Shown in pieces: positions 35,181 to 45,477 of a stretch of DNA of 64,000 nt. Source of the stretch: Gerris lacustris (Eukaryota > Arthropoda > Insecta > Hemiptera > Gerridae); assembly GCA_951217055.1 (NCBI GenBank), contig OX578277.1:61536388-61600387 (forward strand). The letters are read 5' to 3'. Both the position numbers and the translations under genes were made by a program. The notes below the pieces were generated by a model, which saw nothing but the letters and a program-made list of their open reading frames with translations, ran no database searches and was not told the origin of the DNA. How positions within the stretch are numbered: position 1 is the stretch's first letter; each line of letters opens with the position of its first letter.

Positions 35181-36433
35181 AGTAAAAAAATAAAAAATAA
35201 AAATAAAAATGGGAATATTAGCATTAATACTGATAAGAAATTAAACATTTATTAAATAAAGGAAAGGAATTTACAAAGAAAAATAAGATAACTTTAAGTA
35301 AATTTTTCTTTAAGTTAAGTAACATTTTCATGCAAATGCTTTGATTAACGTTGCTTAATTATCTAATTTGATTGTTAATAAATTAACTTGTACAGTGTAC
35401 AGTGTATTCTCAAATATTAATGGTTAAAAAAGAATATTACTTTTATTTAAATTTAAGCGAGAGTTAAATTGTTTCGACCAAGTAATTTCTAGTTTAACGT
35501 TTGAAGAGAGAGAAAATTTACCACCTGTAGCGGTTAACGTTTTTAAAGATCTAGAGTACAAGTTTTAAAAAACTCGTTAATAACCTTCTAGTAAGAGAAG
35601 TAAGTTTAAACATAGCTGCAGAGGTAATTGCGTACTTTTAACAAGTGTAGGCATTAAATGATAAAGGAACGACTTAACGACTGAGCTACAGTAATGTATT
35701 TCCTCTTTTCTTTTTAGTAAGAGAGAAATAGGACGGGGAGAACAACTAAATTTAACTGGGATATAAATCGAACTACAAGATGAGTAATTACCTAAGGTGT
35801 ATACATGGGTATTTCTTTAATTGACAGCAGAATTATGGTACTAGTAAAATAGATATACTGAAAGAATAGTAAAAATTACAAAGAAGAAAAAGAATAGTAA
35901 CAAAAATAGTTATGAAAGAGTGATAAATTCGACGGATTAAGAAATATGTATATAATAATAAAATTAATTAGAAAAAAAGTGATAAAATAAAAAAAAAAAC
36001 AATATTATGATTTCATTTTAGAATTATTATTGGCCAGAATTAGAAAGATAAAATCAAAACAATTTAAAATTAATTAATATCTATAAAATTGGCCAGAATA
36101 CGCTCTCTTTCTTTTCTTTGTTCCGAGTTTCTGATTTTAAAATTAGGAATTTTGTTTACAAACGTTTAAATATTTATAGATATATTTTATAGGATATTGG
36201 CTTCTATAGATAGATCTGATTCCTCCATCTATCTAAAAATGTTATATTATGCACATTTTCTACTATGTCATTTCACCAAAATATCGTTGAATTGAAATAA
36301 TCCACGAACGATCGTTTTGGAAATTTGTTTGAACAACGTTGGCTCAAAGTTATGTAAAAACGTTGCCTGTAGTAGTGACCATCCAGTTTACATGTCTGGA
36401 AATTCTTTTGTCGCGTCTCTACCCCAAGAGGAA
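35181..36433. other. AT-rich DNA, nothing recognised
   Basis: No open frame above background and no clear repeat match. Confidence 0.45.
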
Positions 36434-36782
36434 TAGTACATTACGCGTCTAGTACGGAAAGTAGCATTTTGCATGCGAGTGTGGACTTTGCACCCGAGTG
36501 ACAGCGAGGATAGTAAAACAACACGAGCAAAGCAAAATGCAGATTTCGCGCGAGTTGCATACCGTAGTTTATCTACGATTGTTGGATTTTAATAATAAAT
36601 ACAGAAAAAAATATTTTATAAACTTCCTGTATGTAAGTTCGTATTTCTCTTTTGATAAAGATGACATTAATTCATTTGTTGTATTTTGGTAAGAATTAAT
36701 TATTTCGGGAGGCGTATTATTCTCCTCATTTTCGTCATAATGACATCAATCACTCATTGTTTTTCACTAAAAACTCAATGTA
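36434..36782 (-). mobile_element. Composite of module M and element B, copy 2
   Basis: 36434-36570 (TAGTACATTACGCGTCTAG through GTTGCATACCGTAGTTT) is shared with 41670-41811. From ATCTACGATTG at 36571 the sequence is the inverted relative of element B at 5.1-5.3 kb, up to about 36782. The far terminus of B is not present. The same M-B junction in two places means they moved or were copied together. Confidence 0.7.
36569..36757 (-). pseudogene. Coding remnant in element B copy 2
   Basis: From an ATG at 36757 the frame is 63 codons with one TGA at codon 4. It reads DENEENNTPPEIINS, then NELMSSLSKEKYELTYRKFI, and ends NRR-stop inside the terminal inverted repeat. The first part matches the 5136-5225 remnant residue for residue over ENNTPPEIINS. 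An internally deleted transposase or recombinase N-terminus is the simplest reading. The family is uncertain. Confidence 0.5.
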
Positions 36783-36841
36783 AACAGTTAGGCCGCTCCC
36801 TTACTTGTCGGTACGGTATCGGTATTTTCTGCTTTACCAAC

Positions 36842-36887
36842 AGCTTACCGATAGCTTACCGATACTTTACCGATACCTTACCGATAC
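36842..36887 (+). repeat. Short minisatellite (CTTACCGATA)n
   Basis: Four to five units of CTTACCGATA, with variants at the sixth and tenth bases, in tandem. Related TCGGTA motifs flank it (36809-36826, 36907-36922). Confidence 0.85.
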
Positions 36888-36956
36888 CGCCTTCATCTCC
36901 CCACATGTCGGTATACTTTCGGTAGAATCTTGCATCTTATATTTTACCCCCCTTAC

Positions 36957-37200
36957 GCTTTCGAGCTTATCGAAAGTATCGGAAGCATTGTGATTTTTCA
37001 GAAGAAAAACATTTTTTGGTCTCCAATTTCAAAAATTCCTGGACACAAATCCGTTTCAGACCGATATCAGGAAACATTTTTGGTGTTGGGTCTGTCTGCA
37101 AGTAAACATTTTGTGAACCACCATATCTTAAAAATTACTCATCTAAATTTATTAAAATTTGGATACTTAATTGCTTATTCCTCAACAACTTGCTTTCAGA
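36957..37200 (+). repeat. Family D copy
   Basis: It begins with the hairpin GCTTTCGAGC/ATCGGAAGC (36957-36986), then GGTCTCCAATTTCAAAAATTCC, a CCGTTTCAGA block and CACCATATCTTAAAAATTAC. It is cut at 37202 by the hAT element. Confidence 0.7.
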
Positions 37201-37202
37201 CA

Positions 37203-38255
37203 CAGGGCCGTACCCAGGTGCTCCTGCGTACATGGCTAACTTGTAAAAGTGCGCTCTACCGGGGGGTCCGGGACTCCCCCGGACATTTAAGAAATTTTAA
37301 CGTCAGTAAAACACATTTTTAAGCAATACTGGCTCTTAAATTTTAAAGAAATGTTTCATTTTTAATTACTAAAAAGTCAAATTTAACTCCATGCTACACC
37401 ATAATAACTCCTTTTTTTACGGTTCAAGATTAAATAGTTGATATAAATAAATTGGTTGTGCGTGAAGTCTCACGTAAAAAGGGTTTCGTTGGTATTGTAA
37501 ACATGAAATTAGTACATATAAGGGGGGGGGGCAATTTTTGATAGACAAAATGGCATGCAAAATTAACACTTTCCACAAGTGTAATATTTTTTATAACCTA
37601 CTCATCAATACCTTTCATTTAGTACCTACCCCTTTCAAAATTATTTTAAAAAATGACTTTTTTAGGCGAGACAGGAACTATACGCCATTTTGGATTCCCA
37701 GCTAATCAGATCAAATTGTTATTATTATTAGTTAACGGCAGAAATATAGTTGTAGGTGGGGTTGTACGCAAAATTTTGATGTTTTTGACCAAATGGCACG
37801 GAAAATATTAAACACTTTTCACAAGTGTTATATATTTTTGTAATCTACTCTTCAATACCTTTCACTCAAAATGTTTAAAAAAAATTTTTTTTTCATGTGA
37901 CATGAATTATTTGCCATTTGGATTTGAACAGAAGATAATTTTGAGTTTGCTATATTTTTCCTGTGTGTGTTTCAAATCGATCTTTATTACTGAAAAGTTT
38001 CATGTTTTTATCTCTTTTGATTTAAAATTTATTGGAATCGTACAAAGTGACAGACAGACAGACAGAGGAACGAAACTATAAGGGCTTCTTTTTTTGGTTT
38101 CACCAACGAAACCCTAAATACGTTAATTTCTAACAATATTTTTCATTTTGCCATTGTTATATAAGTACTATTTTTCCCTCTTCTCTATTTTGCGCTCTCC
38201 TCAAACCTGCGCCCTCGGCAGAGGCCACCTTCGCCACAGCCTCGGTACGGCCCTG
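37203..38255. mobile_element. hAT-type element with 8-bp target duplication
   Basis: The ends CAGGGCCGTACCCAGG and CCTCGGTACGGCCCTG are inverted, and TTCAGACA flanks both sides (37195-37202 and 38256-38263). That is the hAT signature: CAGnG start and an 8-bp duplication. Length is 1053 bp with no transposase. The interior is largely element K (37480-38115). Confidence 0.85.
37480..38115 (+). mobile_element. Element K, copy 1, nested in the hAT element
   Basis: AGGGTTTCGTTGGTA and CACCAACGAAACCCT make a 14-bp terminal inverted repeat. Inside, two halves repeat each other (about 37525-37665 and 37760-37905: CACAAGTGT, then CTACTCnTCAATACCTTTCA). A GACAGACAGACAG tract is near 38050. A second copy is at 62677-63725. 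Confidence 0.7.
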
Positions 38256-38269
38256 TTCAGACATAATGA

Positions 38270-39150
38270 TGACTGATAAAGATGACAGATAAAGATCTAG
38301 TGCCAATCTATATTACATCCTCTATTTCTTCCTTCTTTTCTTCCATGACTTGTACAGCCTCCTGGTTGTCCATAAAGACTTTTCTAGGACATCTTCCACT
38401 TGATCTGGCTTTTTATAAAGATTATGGATTCATTCTCCATATCCCATTGGTGGAAGCAGCGGCAAATTGTTTTCTCAGCATCTTCCCTTCCCATCTTCCC
38501 TTCCCATCTTCTGAGCATTTCATCGTCTGTAGTATTGTAGACTTAAGTTTCGGAAGCATAAGTTACTAAAGGGTGGTCTAGTGTAGTTTAAAACAAGTAT
38601 CTTATTATTTGTTAATTATATTTGAGCTTTGGATGGCTGGTTGTAGAGAGTAGTAGCATTTATTTCCTGCTGCTTCTCTCGCTAGTATTTTCTCAGTACA
38701 GCTGTTGTCGCATGTAACCACTAAACTGAGATGCTTAAAAACATTCCACATCTAGAATTAATCTCTATCTGGAGTCTAGAGTAACAGATGGTTCTGGGGC
38801 ATGACATTCTGCGGCTTTACTTGTCGCTATCAAATATTTAGTCTTTGACCTGTTAATTTTAACCCTTTTGTCCCTGCTTTAACTGTCGATGTGCTCCTTC
38901 TAGAGCTTGCCTTGAACGCTCTATAAGATCAAAATCACCCACGTAAGCCAAATGCTGCGTCATTCTATTGAACATTGTGTCTCCTAGGGTAAGCTGGACC
39001 AATGTCCTTATTGCCTTTTCTAGGATCAGGTTAAACAGAACTTTCGAAATCACATCTCCTTGTCTCAACCCGCACATTAATGGGAAACTCTGTAGATACC
39101 ATTCTCCTTCTATCTTCTCTTAACTTTTGGAACCTTTTAGTTTAATCAGC
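38270..39150 (-). pseudogene. RTE-like LINE reverse transcriptase relic
   Basis: The minus strand reads GLRQGDVISKVLFNLILEKAIR, then HLAYVGDFDLIERS. The catalytic A-Y-A-D-D has become A-Y-V-G-D. A frame-shifted KINRSKTKYLIATSKAAE follows, then remnants of the AAGNKCYYSLQP and EMLRRWEGKMLRK-type C-terminal segments. The layout fits RTE-type elements of insects. Several frameshifts and stops make it dead. Its 3' end abuts the hAT target duplication. Confidence 0.75.
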
Positions 39151-40013
39151 TTAATTTTTAGGTGAGCTCCTTAGTGGGGCCCCGTTAGCTCATTGCTTGG
39201 GTAAACTAAACAGGTACTTGCTATCTTATTGCTATCGCATTGTATCCTTGTCGCCTTTTTTTTATGTAGCCTAATCAATTTTATATCAGACCATGAAGAA
39301 AGGATGTTTTCCGACCATAGGCTATTAATCTTTCAGTAAATTAAGATATATCAGCTAGGTGACAGATTTGTGAAAAATTCGTAAGGGAGACCATCAGGGC
39401 CAGTATAGGGGGAAAGAGGTTTTTCGAGTGTATATTTATCTGTTATTTCTCACTTCTAAACTTCTAAACTTCTAATCTAATTTAAAATTGCTTCCCAAAG
39501 GATGCTAAATTCTCAAGTATTACTACAAAATTTAATAATTTCTAGAACTTGTCTTTGATATTGAGATTTTTTATTCTTTTTAAATTTGCTTTATACTAAC
39601 GTTAATCCAAAACTTTAATGTTTCAACAGGGAAAAGGAAGGAAGATCTGGACTTCAAGTTGGAATTTATGTTCTGAGTTTAATTCAAATCTGTAAAGTTT
39701 AGCTTTGAGAGTCATTTTTGTTTTCCTTCCTCGCTCTGAATTTTTAATGATGACTTTTTTGAGTTCTCTGAGCCGTATGAAAAAGTGTATTCCGACATCT
39801 TATGTATATCATGTATTATTCAGTGTACTCTCCCTTTCTTTTATAATCCCTCTAATAAATATAAAAAAGTTATGAATATGATTCAAATTGAAGAAGAACT
39901 TATTTTAATCACGTTAATTTTTTTTTTTTTTCTAGTTTATTAAAGGGAGAATTTAACAAACATTTTACATTAATATATATATACGTACACCCAAAAAATC
40001 CTTCTCTTATATT
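39151..40013. other. AT-rich DNA, nothing recognised
   Basis: No open frame or repeat copy identified. Confidence 0.4.
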
Positions 40014-40017
40014 TTAA

Positions 40018-40387
40018 CCCTTTAAGGATCTGCAAAAAAAAGTGGATTAATGGTTTCCGTGGTTTACCACCTGACTGTCTCTACACGTGTGTTGGATGAC
40101 ATGTCTCCAGTTTTTTTTATTGTGGCTCATAGAAGCAATTTCTTGGAGCAGATTTTTGTCAAAATACTTATTATACTACCAGTTTTGATTTAATATTGAG
40201 TTTTTATAATAAATAATTAGCGCTCTCTAGTTATTTGCAGATTTTTAGCTTGAGTTGTGAAAATTTAATAGATTACATTGTCTTAGAGGTTTGGTGGTTC
40301 TTTTCGTTAACCACCTACTTTAAGGTGGTAAAGGATGTAAACCACCAAACCTTACAGGCAATATAATTTTTGTCAAGCCTTAAAGGG
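40018..40387. mobile_element. piggyBac-like MITE with TTAA duplication
   Basis: CCCTTTAAGG and CCTTAAAGGG are perfect 10-bp inverted termini flanked by TTAA at 40014-40017 and 40388-40391. TTAA duplications with CCY termini are the piggyBac hallmark. The interior has inverted GGTGGT/ACCACC motifs and no transposase. Confidence 0.75.
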
Positions 40388-40479
40388 TTAAACAAAAAGG
40401 AGAAAATAAAAAACAGGATTCTCTAAATTAATTTATATTACAATTTTCAAATTATAGATTAAGATTAAAAGCGCAAGTG

Positions 40480-40640
40480 GAGTTGATGTCAATAGAATAA
40501 TGAAAAACGGAATGCCTCCCAACAAAATGAATGTTTATTTCACAAAACTAATTTTCGGCCTCTCGGCCGTTATCAGTGCCGGTATAAGGATAAGGAAAAA
40601 CCCGACGTCGAGTCACATGATAGACAGAAATTGTTATTTA
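40480..40640 (-). repeat. Dispersed repeat with GGCC hairpin and hammerhead-like boxes
   Basis: The minus strand has CTGATAA, the hairpin CGGCCGAGAGGCCG and AAAA at 40551-40576, then TTTTGTGAAATAAACATTC and GGAGGCATTCCG. Repeats of this kind are often ends of Penelope-like or similar retroelements. That link is inference. Confidence 0.5.
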
Positions 40641-40689
40641 TGTAACTAGGCAGCAAAATAGAATTTTACTGACGAGTGATTAAGGTAGC

Positions 40690-40825
40690 CTCCAAGCCGG
40701 AGGCGAGAACAGGCTGCGAAAATCAACTGCCGAGGCGAAGCCATCTTAGGTAATTTACCTAATTGACTGCCGAGGCGAAGCCATAGCAGGAAATTTACCT
40801 AATTGACTGCCAAGGCGAATTTTAC
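40690..40825. repeat. 38-39 bp tandem repeat, three units
   Basis: ACTGCCGAGGCGAAGCCAT, followed by an AGG..AATTTACCTAATTG segment, occurs at about 40728 and 40766, and a partial third at 40805. It resembles the tips at 23.6 kb. Confidence 0.8.
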
Positions 40826-40834
40826 ATACAATAT

Positions 40835-41670
40835 TTTATCTACTCACGCTATTAAGATAAAATATGGAAGCTTAGGTAAAAACAGGTGTAATGACACGCA
40901 CTGGCATATAGGCAGAAAACATTTCCCTGACTGTTTCCTACCTGTTTTTAATATTTTATCTACGACTTGCATAGTAAGTGGACTTTACATTGCTAATAAC
41001 AGGGCGGGAAGAGTTACTTCCCTCCCATGGGAGTAAAAAAACAAACATACCAACTTAAAAGGTATTTTTTTTAGGTATGTTTTAAGTATTTTGTGGGTAG
41101 TACAGTTCTTCCGCTGTTTATAGCTAATTTTTCGAAGGTTACTTTAGGTTATCATACAAAGTCTTTAAATTAAAAACAAACTATTGAAAGTGTTTGTTGT
41201 AAAACGTGTATATTTAGTATAAATATTGTTATTTTAATAAATCAAGTAACTAAATATCAGTTTAAGGTGTTTAAATAACGTGAATTTGTAGGTAAAACAT
41301 TTATACCTACAACTTAATAGCTATTAGCCATGGTGCACTAGTCGTTAGTCGTAGATAAAATTTAATACGCAAGATGGATCGAAGTATTTGTGCTCTCAGG
41401 AGTATCTCACCCGAGGCGTAGCCGAGGGAGCTAATACTACAGTTATTTCCCTCGGGAGCTAACTCATTTATCTCCCTCGGCCATAAGGCCTCGAGAGCTA
41501 ATAAAGTTTTCTCCTTCGGCGGTGCCTCTGGAGAAAACTTAACCTCGAGCAGGAAAACATACTTCTCTCCCTTGTTGCGTAAATAACTATTAATGACAAA
41601 TCACTGAATTAGTACTTTCTAGCTTAAAAACAGTTAAGTAATGCTTAATTTTGCTGCCGTGAGTAGATAA
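40835..41670. mobile_element. Element with ATCTACTCACG / CGTGAGTAGAT termini, larger relative
   Basis: Left TTTTATCTACTCACG and right CCGTGAGTAGATAA match the 23755-24086 MITE. The 835-bp interior contains a GC-rich palindromic cluster at 41395-41580 (CGAGGCGTAGCCGAGGG, CCCTCGGGAGC, CTCCCTCGG). No coding content was seen. Confidence 0.55.
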
Positions 41671-42192
41671 TAGTACATTATGCGTCTAATGCGAATACGG
41701 AAAGTAGCATTTTTCATGTGAGTGCGGGGTTTACACCCGAGCGATTACGAGGGTAGTAAAACCACGCGAGCAAAGCAAAATTCAGTTTTCGCACGAGTTG
41801 CGTACCGTACTTTATCTAGGATTGTTTGATTTTAATAATATATACAGAAAACAATATTTCAAAATCATTAAATATACATTGTTTATTTTTGATGAATTAC
41901 AAGTATTGAAAAATTATAAAAATAAATGGATGAATTATTTGTTATAATTGTAATTGATTGTTATTGTGTTATTATAATAATTAGTAAAAGATATGGGTAC
42001 AGCATTTAAGTGAGGATTTTCATTGAGGAATACACTATTGTTAAATGTAAACAAACACGCTAATCGTGCGATAAGGTTAAGAATTATGAAACACGCATGC
42101 GTAATGAATACAACTACGAAAATAAAATAATCACTTTCTACGCATCTAAACAGAGATAAAATGTTTATATTTCGTATCAATCGAAAATAAAC
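41670..42192 (-). mobile_element. Composite of module M and element B, copy 3
   Basis: Module M (TAGTACATTATGCGTCTAATG through CGTACCGTACTTT) joins a diverged B terminus (ATCTAGGATTG). At 42050-42190 it carries the other end of B in inverted form (CTACGCATCTAAACAGAGAT, TTTCGTATCAATCG). It lacks the palindrome seen in copy 1. A frame at 41935-42180 is not convincing as a protein. Confidence 0.65.
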
Positions 42193-43125
42193 TCTTTTTC
42201 CTATTCCTTTACCTGTTAAACATTCATTTTGTGGAGAGGCTTTCCGTTTTTTATTTTTTATTATTCTATTTCTGCTAAACTTTATTACTTATTACCGACG
42301 ATGGTATATAATTAGACGACAATTACTAAAACTATATTACAATCAATTTATTTTAAATTCAATTTTATCTTTAAGTTACTTAGATACCCCCTTTGGTCTA
42401 ACTTTGGCCAAGCAATTACAAATTTAGAACAAACTAAAACTACACCTAATTTTCTTAGGTCTTGGCTTAATTTGGATTTTAGGTCCCAGCATAGCACTAA
42501 GTCTCTCTTCAGAAACTTGCTCCCTAAAAGGCTTCTCTCAAGGGTAATTTCTATTTATTTTTGCCATTGGTTTAAAAATAGAATCTTGGAGCTTCAAAAT
42601 AAAATAATAAGATCAAACATAGGGAACCTTTCGTTTTTTGGAAATAAACACGTGCCAGTAAAATTAAAATATAAATTTATAGGATGTTATAATATATATA
42701 TGCTAAGAAAATGTTAAATAAAAACATAATTTATCTTAGAATTTTACTTTTTTACAAAGTTTCTTAGAAGAAAATAGCTATTTAATAAAATAAATAAAAT
42801 TAGTAGAGTCGAACTAGTTTCGCTTCATTATATATTGAACAGTTTATTTCGATATTTACTTCAACCTTGATTAAAGGAATACAAATAACATGTATTTTTC
42901 CATTTGAAAAAATAGTCTGCTAATTAGTTTGGCTGAAAAATAAGAGTTTACTCAAAGGTGGAAATGCAAACTAAAATGTTTTTATTTTTACATGCACAGA
43001 TGTATACTTTGTAAAGGAGACATGCCAACTTTGTAAAGGCTAGCAGGTTTTCTTGACTTTGACTTAACCGGCATATGTCAACAATTAGATCTCCTCTTTT
43101 TCAATGGCTACATATCAGTCCCATA
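42193..43125. other. AT-rich DNA, nothing recognised
   Basis: A plus frame of 81 codons at 42472-42717 (KSLFRNLLPKRLLSRVISIY) has no known domain. Confidence 0.4.
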
Positions 43126-43236
43126 CACGGTGCGATTTTGTTCGGCCAAGTTGAACAATTAATTTATAATAAACTAAACAGGTTTCTTAAACATTATGAA
43201 GTTGTTCAACTTGGTTGAACAACAAATTGCACCGTG
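43126..43236. mobile_element. 111-bp hairpin element with CACGGTGC termini
   Basis: Arms CACGGTGCGATTTTGTTC..CCAAGTTGAAC and GTTCAACTTGG..GAACAACAAATTGCACCGTG are inverted with a few mismatches over about 31 bp. The loop is about 45 bp. Confidence 0.75.
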
Positions 43237-43364
43237 AATTGGAGCCTTTACAGTCAATTTAATATACCATTTCAACCCAACAGAATGATATATACGATAA
43301 AATGTTCTACTGAAATTAATAGTAGAAGTTTATAAACAAACTTGTCTAGACATTGAAGTTAGCC

Positions 43365-43715
43365 TAGAAAAAAGTTTGAGAATTTCTCACATCTTCAAGT
43401 GATCGCCAGTGCTTCATTTTCGATCTGAGCGTATCGACGTTCTGTTGGTAGAAGTTGTTCTACACTCTAGACCCATAACTAAAAGGACTCCATGTTCCAT
43501 CAGGTTGGTTTTGCTAAATAAAACCACCTACGCCGAACAATGAAGCATTGGACGATGTAGTCGTCTCATAACACAATTGTTATGAGACATCTACATCGAT
43601 ATAAAATCCCAATAGATTCTATATCGCTAATACTGGGGCTCCAATTAAATATTCTTTCAATTTATCAAGTCTTCCCTTTTGTTCATTTTCGCAGTTTTTA
43701 ATGTCTTTATTTTCT
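43365..43715 (-). pseudogene. Gypsy-type RT thumb / RNase H relic
   Basis: The minus strand reads LDKLKEYLIGAPVLAI, then NASLFGVGGF, QPDGTWSPFSYGSR and, after a frameshift, ERRYAQIENEALAIT..CEKF. These are the standard connection and RNase H blocks of Ty3/gypsy Pol. Stops and a frameshift are present. A 46-bp palindrome (43554-43600) sits just before the NASLFGVGG block. It cannot be shown to be the missing part of either gypsy element at 8-12 kb. Confidence 0.75.
43554..43600. repeat. Palindrome within the gypsy relic
   Basis: GTCTCATAAC and GTTATGAGAC are perfect arms about a 6-base centre. Outer CGATGTAG and CTACATCG extend the symmetry with small offsets. Confidence 0.85.
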
Positions 43716-43969
43716 GTTTTTAAGTTTCGAAAAGTTTTGTTAAATACAAAATATTTTTAAAGAATATTTTAAATGATACTTTACTATTCCTAAAGTCAAT
43801 GTATTATTTCTTTTATTTATACGTATTATACATTATTTGTAAGATAATAGTGACAACAATTATTTTTGTTACTTTTTATGAATTATCTTGAGAGAAGAGG
43901 CTACTGAGTAGTAGCAGTACTCCTGTCTTGAGTTATCAATTGAGAATGTGTATAATATTAACAGATCTG

Positions 43970-44610
43970 CCAGCCGACGGGGTAGTTGGTCGGGGATATG
44001 AATGGATATGACTAAATAGGTTTGGGATGGTGATTTAGAGTTTAGCGGGAAGAATATGCAAAAGGAATTTTAAGGTCATTGTGAATTTTAAGGTTAGAAA
44101 CGAATGGTGGGGCATTGGTGATATTTTCCAAGGATCTTTGCTTTTAAAGGGGTTGGAGTCTATACGAATTTGGCGCTTGGTGCTGCTCCTGAGCTCAAAT
44201 CCATAGGTCCAAATGGGATTGGATTGAATTGTAAATAAAAATCTTATTTTAAAAGTATCGACAAAAGATCCCACTTTGGTCAAAGATTGACAAAAGATGT
44301 GAAGTGTTACGTAATTTGGTTTTAGTGTGCCAAGCCCCAGTCAAGATTTAAGCCTAGATATCTTACGGAAGAAGATTGTGGCATATAGTGGTTTAGGGTG
44401 TAGGTTGCCACTATATTTGGATCGTAGGAGGCATGGGGAAAAAATAGATATGTATATCGTCTTACTTAGATACAAGGGAATAGGAGTCAATGTTAGGAAG
44501 TACTTAGATGTTGGAGGATATCGGATACATGCGTACAAAAGGAATTCAACGATCTAGAACACTTCCCCGTGGTACACCATCAGAGAGAGATGATGTTGTT
44601 TATGATTGGA
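43970..44610 (-). pseudogene. Jockey-like LINE RT to C-terminus relic, copy 3
   Basis: On the minus strand, SDGVPRGSVL (RT block with QGSVLGP in relatives) is followed by a garbled palm region. VRYLGLNLDWG, PIWTYGFELRSS, a TNAPPFVSNLKIHNDLKIPFA-like segment and HHPKPI come next. The order is that of Jockey ORF2. Many frameshifts. It is more diverged than the copies at 30.1 and 61.4 kb. Confidence 0.7.
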
Positions 44611-44650
44611 GCATCCAGAAGTGATGGGACTAAAAGAAAACAGTAAACTT

Positions 44651-44729
44651 TTGTTTAAAATTGGTACTCCCGAGTATTGCCAGCTTCGTTTAAAATTGAT
44701 ACTCCCGAGTATTGCCAGCTTCGTTTAAC
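44651..44729 (+). repeat. 35-bp tandem duplication
   Basis: GTTTAAAATTGnTACTCCCG followed by AGTATTGCCAGCTT is present twice in direct succession with one difference, plus the start of a third unit. Confidence 0.9.
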
Positions 44730-45470
44730 TTTTTTTAATTCGATAAATCAGATTTTGATCTAAGAATGAGTAGTTTATGAAAAGTTAAAATATTATTTGA
44801 ACAGACTTAATATTTAAACCCATGTATTTGTACGATTTTAACAAATGTTAACATTACATTACCATATATATATTTGTGCATTTGCCAGACTTTAATAATA
44901 GCAAAAAATATATTATAGATTATTGTTTATTTATTAATTGTATATACTTAGTTTAAAATTTAGAAATGTATACTATACGTTTAGCATAATTACAGATATC
45001 CACTTTCGTCTCCCTTATTATTAAAAATTTAAATTTGATATAATATAAGATGTAATTTAACTGTCTGCTGCAATTAATTTATTGTATCTTGTAACAAAGC
45101 ATTTATTCAACAAATTTTAATCTTGAAGAAATACTTCTTTGAAGCAATTTAAAAGTTATTTTAATTATTATTCTAAGCTATTTAATGTTGATATTTAAAT
45201 AATGCTTACTTACAGTAAGTAAAGTGAAGAGTAAAATAATGATTTTCAAAATTTAAATTCAGAAGTATATTCATGGTAAAATTCAGTTTTAAAATTTATT
45301 AACAACCTATTCTCTCCTCATAATCCAAGGCAAACCAAGGGGACTCCCAAAGAGAAATTATTTCGTGACCATCTTAGAGATTAATGCTATACACTAAAGT
45401 TGAAGTATTGGAGTGCTACCACAGAGTGAGGTTTTCTATCTGAGTTGTAACTGATATGTATTTATTTTTT
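44730..45470. other. AT-rich DNA, nothing recognised
   Basis: No open frame or repeat identified. Confidence 0.45.
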
Positions 45471-45477
45471 AATTTTT

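Noticed and set aside
38282..38569. 95-codon plus-strand frame
   Set aside because: It lies opposite the RTE-like RT relic, whose minus-strand reading explains the sequence.
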